This document shows, piece by piece, positions 58,882 through 64,000 of a DNA stretch of 64,000 nt. Both the position numbers and the translations under genes were made by a program. Position 1 is the first letter of the stretch; each line of letters starts with the position of its first letter. This stretch comes from Tetrapyrgos nigripes (taxonomy: Eukaryota; Basidiomycota; Agaricomycetes; Agaricales; Campanellaceae), in NCBI GenBank assembly GCA_013368315.1, contig JAACJM010000054.1:124001-188000 (forward strand). Reading direction: 5' to 3'. Under the pieces are notes generated by a model. The model saw only the letters and a program-made list of their open reading frames with translations, was not told where the DNA came from and searched no databases.

Positions 58882-58922
58882 CCCAGTGTAGCACCTCACA
58901 AATCACTTTTTCGGGATCACGT

Positions 58923-58947
58923 GGAGTTCCGAACGGTTCGGAACTCC
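58923..58947. repeat. Perfect 25-nt palindrome
   Basis: GGAGTTCCGAAC and GTTCGGAACTCC are exact complements separated by a single G. A third related word, GTTCCGAACCGG, follows at 58963-58974. It lies 42 bases from the right end of MITE 2. Confidence 0.85.
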
Positions 58948-59092
58948 CCTTGTGAGCCCCCTGTTCCGAACCGGTGAAAAACTTGAGGGGACTTTTTCCC
59001 GTAGCCCTAGTTTTGTGAGGTTACTCGTGTACCTCATGGCGCTCTGGTCATGGCCTCCATGTCTCCGCAAACGCAAACGAGTCCCCGGTGGC

Positions 59093-59691
59093 ATGATCAT
59101 TGTCCTCAACGGCTTCCCCGGCACGGGTAAACACACCATCCTTAAACGACTCCGAACGCTCTGCCCCCCGACAAATCCTTACGCCTGGTAGACAACCACC
59201 TCCTAATCGACCCCGTCCAGGCGCTCTTCCCCGACCGAAGCGACGACCACTACAAACTCCGCCGAAGAATCCGACGTGTAGTCTTCCCGTACATCAGCAG
59301 GCTCTCACAGGAGGGCCACGTCGTCCTCATGACGGCGTGCCTGGCCGCCGATAACAAGAGGGACGCCTCCCTTTTCCTCGAGCATCTCACTCTGGCATGT
59401 CGGACTAAGGTACCCATCTACTGGGTTACCGCGTTTTGTGACCAGGAGCGTCTGTTGGAACGTACCCAGAGCTCCGAGCGCGTCCAGTCGAGCAAGGCGA
59501 AGCTGACGGACCCAGCAATCCTCGAGGACCTGCTAAGTGCTCACCGCTTGCTCGAGCCGGAACCGTTGAGTGGCGGATTGACGAAGAATATTAATCTGGT
59601 CGTTGGGTCTTTGAACACCAATGGGGAGGTCGACGAATCAGCTCGACGACTGATGGAGATGGTTGGTCTGGCAAGAGGCGTCGGAATGTAG
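59093..59691 (+). pseudogene. P-loop NTPase (AAA/kinase-like) with a frameshift
   Basis: The ATG at 59093 opens MIIVLNGFPGTGKHTILKRL, an intact Walker A motif (GFPGTGKHT). At a run of six C (59164-59169) the frame breaks: frame one stops at YAW, while the next frame continues with DKSLRLVDNHLLIDPVQALF, RRRIRRVVFPYISRL, VVLMTACLA, VPIYWVTAFCDQERLLERTQ and LVVGSLNTNGEVDESARRLM. One missing C in the run would explain it, so it is either a recent null allele or a homopolymer error in the assembly. The stop at 59689-59691 already belongs to the segmental duplication, so the original C-terminus may be lost. The family resembles small fungal P-loop kinases of the adenylate-kinase type; the substrate is unknown. 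Confidence 0.68.
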
Positions 59692-61890
59692 CCGGAGTGT
59701 GGAAAGAAGACTCACCATGTGGTTTGCAGAATTACCTTCTCGTCGAGGGCGCGGTTTCAAAGCTGGAGTATGATTCCTTCTCTTCTTCCCGTCTCTTCTT
59801 CCCGTCTCTTCTTCCCAAATGTTTCCCAACGTGTCTTTAGTGGCACTATTGCGGTAAGTACCAATACCAAGAGGCATAGCGGAACTGTTCTTTAAGCTTC
59901 CTTCACTCTTTCCAGATTTCCAAAACAATGGACGGCAGAATGGGTGGCCTTCGAATGTAGAGGCTTTGATCAGAGTCAACTTTGCCTGTCTAGCGACTGC
60001 GAATCCATAGAGCTATCAGATAACCTTGCGTACCTCTCAATGTCCAGCCTTCTTCCCTTCCTGCAACACGAAAGACTCGCGTGAAGAGACTTACTTGCCT
60101 GAGCTTTACCGGTCCAAAATGCCGCATATTCCTGTCATTCCGAGCGCGGATTCGACGAGCACGACGATGGCCAGAGAATCATTGGTGCGCTGCAGAGACA
60201 ACACAAATGGAAGAGGTCAAGGCAAGTCTTCGAGGTTGAATAGTAGGTCTGTGAGAATGTCTCCACGTTGACAGCAACCCACATTGCCATTTTGCCTCTT
60301 TGAAGCCTTTCAGTTTACCAGATTCTCTAGTAGCAAAAACGAGCGGGTTTTGTCCAGGTGAGTCTTCTTTTTCCAAAGCACAAGTTGCCTCACTGAGCCC
60401 GGCAAACACAGTCGCTCACAATGCCAGACGTCGCTGTCATGACCACTGCGGATCGCGCCTAGCTTAAAAACATGGACTATGACCTCTTTCTGCTTCGCTC
60501 AAACCACCTTCCGAGCGTTCCAGATATCTCTCAGTGCTTGACCGATACTGAAGAAGACCTGAAACCTATCCTGGACGAAATCAACCAACTCGAGAGAAGG
60601 TTATCCTCTCTCCGAGATGTACAAAGAGGGTTGGAATTGCGAGCTTCTCGCTACCGGTCTCTTTTGTCTCCTATTCGGCGACTGCCACCGGAACTTCTCT
60701 CATATGTCTTCGAGTTTGCTTGTGCGGATCCGGCCCTTATTGAAAGTTGCTTGCGCTCTTTTCCTGTGCAGATCTCCCAAGTATGCATCAGTTGGAGAAA
60801 CCTTGCTCGGTCTACTCCAACACTTTGGTCATTACTCGAAATTTCCCCAGTCCGATCATGATCTGTCGAACAGATGTCACCTCTCCTTACAATGCATCTC
60901 GAGCTATCGAAATCATTCCCATTGTACTTGACCGTGGTCACTGTGCGCGGTGTTTCGAAAAAAGTGGGTTCCCACATCATCCACTTGCTGGCTCTGTATT
61001 CCGCCCGTTGGAGGATCGTAATCCTAGTTGACATAGGACTCTTTGAAGAAGAGCTCTCTGTGATCAAGGGAAAGCTACCTTTGCTTCATACCTTACGTGT
61101 TCAAGGTCACCTCAGCGACGACTTTGATGCCTTTGAGATTGCACCAAATTTCCGAGCGTTCACGTCAGTCTTGAGATCATATTTCTTCCAATTACGACTT
61201 CCGTGGAACCAGATCACGACTTACGAGACTTTGGCGGTCACTGTCACCCGGCGAGAATTTTCCCTGGTGAAGGAAGCCACTGAAGTCCTCGATAATTGTA
61301 GTCCACCACGCGATCTGGATCCCCCCTTGATACATAACCTTCGCTCCCTTTCGATAGTTTATGCAGGCAATCCAGATTTCGGCATCTGGTTCAAATCGTT
61401 AACGCTACCTCGATTGGCGAGCCTCACTATTAAAGGAGCTTACCAGTGGATTCAACCAGTTTTCCACCAAGATTTCGCTGATAACGACCTCCGTCCCTTC
61501 CTTTCACGCTCCTTGTGCACCATTACTTCCCTTTTATCGATCGAAATATCTGTGTCAGACGTCGACGTAATCTCTCTTCTATCAGCACTACCTTCCCTGT
61601 CTTCCCTGACTATCCACGAGCGCGAATACGAAAATACCACATTTACCACACACCTCCTGGAGTACCTCGTTGCTGACTCGGACGACGCATCCCCAGACTC
61701 GCGCACACAGCTAAACTACCTTCAAACTCTGGATTTGAGCTTGCACGCGACCGTACCGGCCACATCCCTCGTCAGGGTCATAGAGTCTCGATGGTCAAGG
61801 AACCGGGAAGACACTTCCATAGTTGATTTTCTGAGCATGGTCAACATCATAGTGCTGCGTAGTCACCATGCAACGACATTGAACGTCGAG
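59684..61890. repeat. Segmental duplication, unit 2 (pairs with 53301-55520)
   Basis: Same orientation and order as unit 1: the leader with the minus-strand remnant, then the F-box-like gene. Here the gene copy is broken. The unit begins at the last codons of the P-loop NTPase and ends inside the F-box-like sequence, after which the 3' sequence differs from unit 1. Confidence 0.85.
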
Positions 61891-61953
61891 GTCTCTCGAT
61901 TCAAATCCTCATTCATCAATCACCCTCCCGCTCGCCACCCTGTTATGATGTAG
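60421..61953 (+). pseudogene. F-box-like gene copy C, with premature stops
   Basis: The sequence follows the intact copy at 54034. The CAG (Gln) of copy B is TAG here at 60460-60462, and a second in-frame stop TGA is at 60859-60861, where copy A has TTA. Between the two, 129 codons (from 60472) encode the coiled coil and F-box; after the second, 359 codons are open (60874-61953) with the LRR-like part. The C-terminal 20 residues are replaced by an unrelated end because the duplication stops at about 61890. Translation from the ATG at 60472 could still give a short F-box-only protein; whether that happens is unknown. Confidence 0.8.
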
Positions 61954-62481
61954 CGTACAGTTATTTGTATCTATGGCAGTGGCAACTTTTCCTACCGGGG
62001 GATTTTCCCATGTGGTTTGTCCTCGGAGGTTTTTAATGTCTCCCTGCTTTGTAGTACTTAGTATTACTTAGTTGTCTTAGCATTACTCCATCGTCTCGAC
62101 TCAAATTTCATTTCCTTTTTCGCGGACGGCTCTAAAATTTAAACATGTACAAATGTGGGCGTCAGACCTCATGATGACATGCTGGCAAGCGCTCGAGGGA
62201 GAACTCCATGAGTACCAATCATCGTCTCAGTATGTCTGAATGTTACACATAGTGTGTCGTCAGTCTGGTTATCGAGACTACCGGTCCATGGACGCAAAAG
62301 AAAAAGAAGCTCGAGTTGGTAGGTCTGACAAAAATCCCAGTGATATAAATAGGCCTCGAGACATGCAAATAATCGGAGTCAGTACTATAAGTACATTTAA
62401 ATGTTGGGGACCTTTTGCGGGCCAATGAGGATTCAGCGACACATCGTAAGATCAATTCGAAACGTCTTGCATAGTTTAATC
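61954..62481. other. Intergenic stretch, no supported gene
   Basis: This is convergent space between the F-box pseudogene (+) and the DUF6534-like gene (-). Only frames of about 60-70 codons occur. Confidence 0.45.
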
Positions 62482-64000
62482 CTAGCTCCTCGCCACTGGC
62501 ACTGTGACACGACTCCGACTCTCCAAATCAAGTATACAGCTACTCCGAATATCAGTGGCTTTCGGAATCAAGTTCTGACGAATGTTCAGATTGTACAAGA
62601 GCGTCAATGAATAGATATTGCCGATGCAGTAGTCGAACATCAAGGCGACTTTCAAGTTCCAGAAGCCAAAATGAGCTCAAATCTCAGTGCTATGTCAACG
62701 GAAAGAGAGGAGATAGGGTAGGACATACCATTACTCTCAATATCAGTCGCATAAGTTACAAGAGCTAGTACTGCAGTGAGAGCGGTGAAAGAGCCGGTTT
62801 TGAGTGCGAGAGTTACCAGACGGCGAACGAGTCTAAATAAGGATGAAGTCAGTCTTCTTCAATCATCACAGAATTTGTCAAGTGGACATGAAGCTTACAT
62901 GCGCGAAGACTTTAGCGTCCTGTCGTGGTCGGTCGATAGATAATATAAGACCAAGAGTAGGGCGATTAACAGGTCCGCCGCCATTGCGGTTGATAACCAC
63001 AAACTGTTGTAAGTAGTCAAGTGCCACGCATGATGCATGGGATAACGAAATAGGTTTGTGAGCCACGAGACACCACTCAGAGCCTGAAGAATGTGAACGT
63101 ACTTACATCACCGTAGGCAAGGTTGGTGTACGATAACCTTGACCCCCAAGGAATTGGATACGAATGACAATGGTGATATACAAAGCACTTGCAAGCTTTA
63201 CAGTGTCAGCAGCCAGAGTTATTGAACATTAATCCAACGGCGGCTACTTTGAAGCTTGAAGAGTGGACTTACTGATAACAGTATCACAAGTCCTACAGCA
63301 CTTGTAACCACTTTTCTTCGCGTTCTTCAAATATTTGATCAGAGATAGAGTAAGTCAGATAACTGATAATGACACAGATGGATTTCAAACGAAGATAATA
63401 CTTACAAGGACCAATATCTGTACAACATGAATGCCTGTACGATTGCTGCAGAGATACCAGTGGAAGCCAGGAACAGGGTCCTAGACCTGCAATCGCCAAA
63501 CAGTAAGTCTATGAATAAGTTATTCTCGGAATAGTGTTTCATATGCCACTATATTAAAATCATAGTCTTACTTACCATTGTTGCGTTTGAAGAGCACGTA
63601 TATTTCCTGCGCCACCCACAGTGGGGCGTGAGGCATCGAGTCAGCTTCAACAATACTTACCATTTTCTTGAATCGAATTCAAAACAATAATAATAGAGGT
63701 ACGGCCTGGGATCTACCTACCTTGAAAGATGACAGCATTCTACAAGTAGTATCCAAATGATTCGAAATCAGGCCGTTACAAGTACGGTGCAACTGTGCAA
63801 CTCACGAGGTAGACGTCGCCACAAGCCGCGATTGTCGTAGCCGTACCGCAAGCAAGGGCAGCGAAAACAACGATCTTGACGAGAATTTTGTCGGTGGGGT
63901 AATGTTGGAAGTAATGCAAAGCCTAAAATAGAATATACTTATATGTCAGTACTTGTACGAGGCACGAACGATTGACCTCGAGAGTCGGGTGGCATGTCGG
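62482..64000 (-). CDS. DUF6534-like multi-pass membrane protein (copy 4), 5' end outside window
   Basis: From the right edge leftward the minus strand gives ALHYFQHYPTDKILVKIVVF (from about 63930), short exons ending in GNIRALQTQQW, LFLASTGISAAIVQAFMLYR (63480-63415), KVVTSAVGLVILL, LYITIVIRIQFLGGQGYR, AADLLIALLLVLYYLSTDHD, VRRLVTLALKTGSFTALTAV, YCIGNIYSLTLLYNLNIRQN and a short tail that stops at 62482-62484. The block order is that of the family, with the FL.STGISA.IVQ.F...RYW core well preserved. At least ten introns of 50-65 nt are present; the N-terminal exon or exons are outside the window. It is closest in pattern to copy 1 (9834-11487) rather than to copies 2 and 3. Function unknown. 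Confidence 0.78.

Noticed and set aside
1..64000. CRISPR array, rRNA genes, prophage or bacterial operons
   Set aside because: No regularly spaced identical repeats, no rRNA-like core sequence and no bacterial gene organisation; the window is intron-rich fungal DNA.

Overview
The window looks like nuclear DNA of a filamentous basidiomycete (Agaricomycetes). Coding sequence is cut by many 50-70 nt introns with GT-AG ends, and the gene content is typical of mushroom-forming fungi: DUF6534-type membrane proteins, F-box-like proteins, a multi-intron P450, short PAH proteins, an HNH-like protein and a fungal NLR. There is no sign of bacterial operons, rRNA or CRISPR. All exon structures below were assembled by reading frames across splice sites by eye; domain names come from recalled family patterns, not from a search.

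Layout. 0-12.6 kb: an edge-truncated nucleotidyltransferase-like gene (-), an F-box/WD40 protein (-), a short PAH protein (+), a DUF6534-like membrane protein (+) and an F-box-like protein (-). 13-24 kb: a cytochrome P450 (-), a second DUF6534-like gene with very small exons (+) and an oxysterol-binding protein (-). 24.5-31.9 kb: an AT-rich, CpG-poor island holding an apparently intact NLR-type STAND protein with ten TPR-like repeats, followed by about 4 kb of repeat-like DNA with a tRNA-like sequence. 31.9-39 kb: an HNH-like gene, a long disordered protein and a conserved membrane protein, all on -, then a foldback MITE. 41.6-46.1 kb: a TmpA-like membrane oxidoreductase (+) and a short-chain dehydrogenase (+).

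46.3-62 kb is a rearranged accessory region. It holds a broken MFS transporter, four related F-box-like genes or pseudogenes, a 2.2 kb segmental duplication, a displaced copy of the 3' end of the TmpA-like gene, a DUF6534-like gene lacking its 5' exons, a second foldback MITE and a P-loop ATPase with a frameshift. The right edge cuts a fourth DUF6534-like gene.

The genes do not form an obvious single pathway. P450, SDR, TmpA-like and MFS genes are all found in secondary metabolism, but they are scattered and no core synthase is visible. The strongest observations are: two near-identical introns flanking a 29-nt exon that carries the P450 heme cysteine; the CpG-depleted but open NLR with recently homogenised repeats; two diverged foldback elements with CAC ends and 3-bp target duplications; and the web of partial gene duplications at 43-62 kb.
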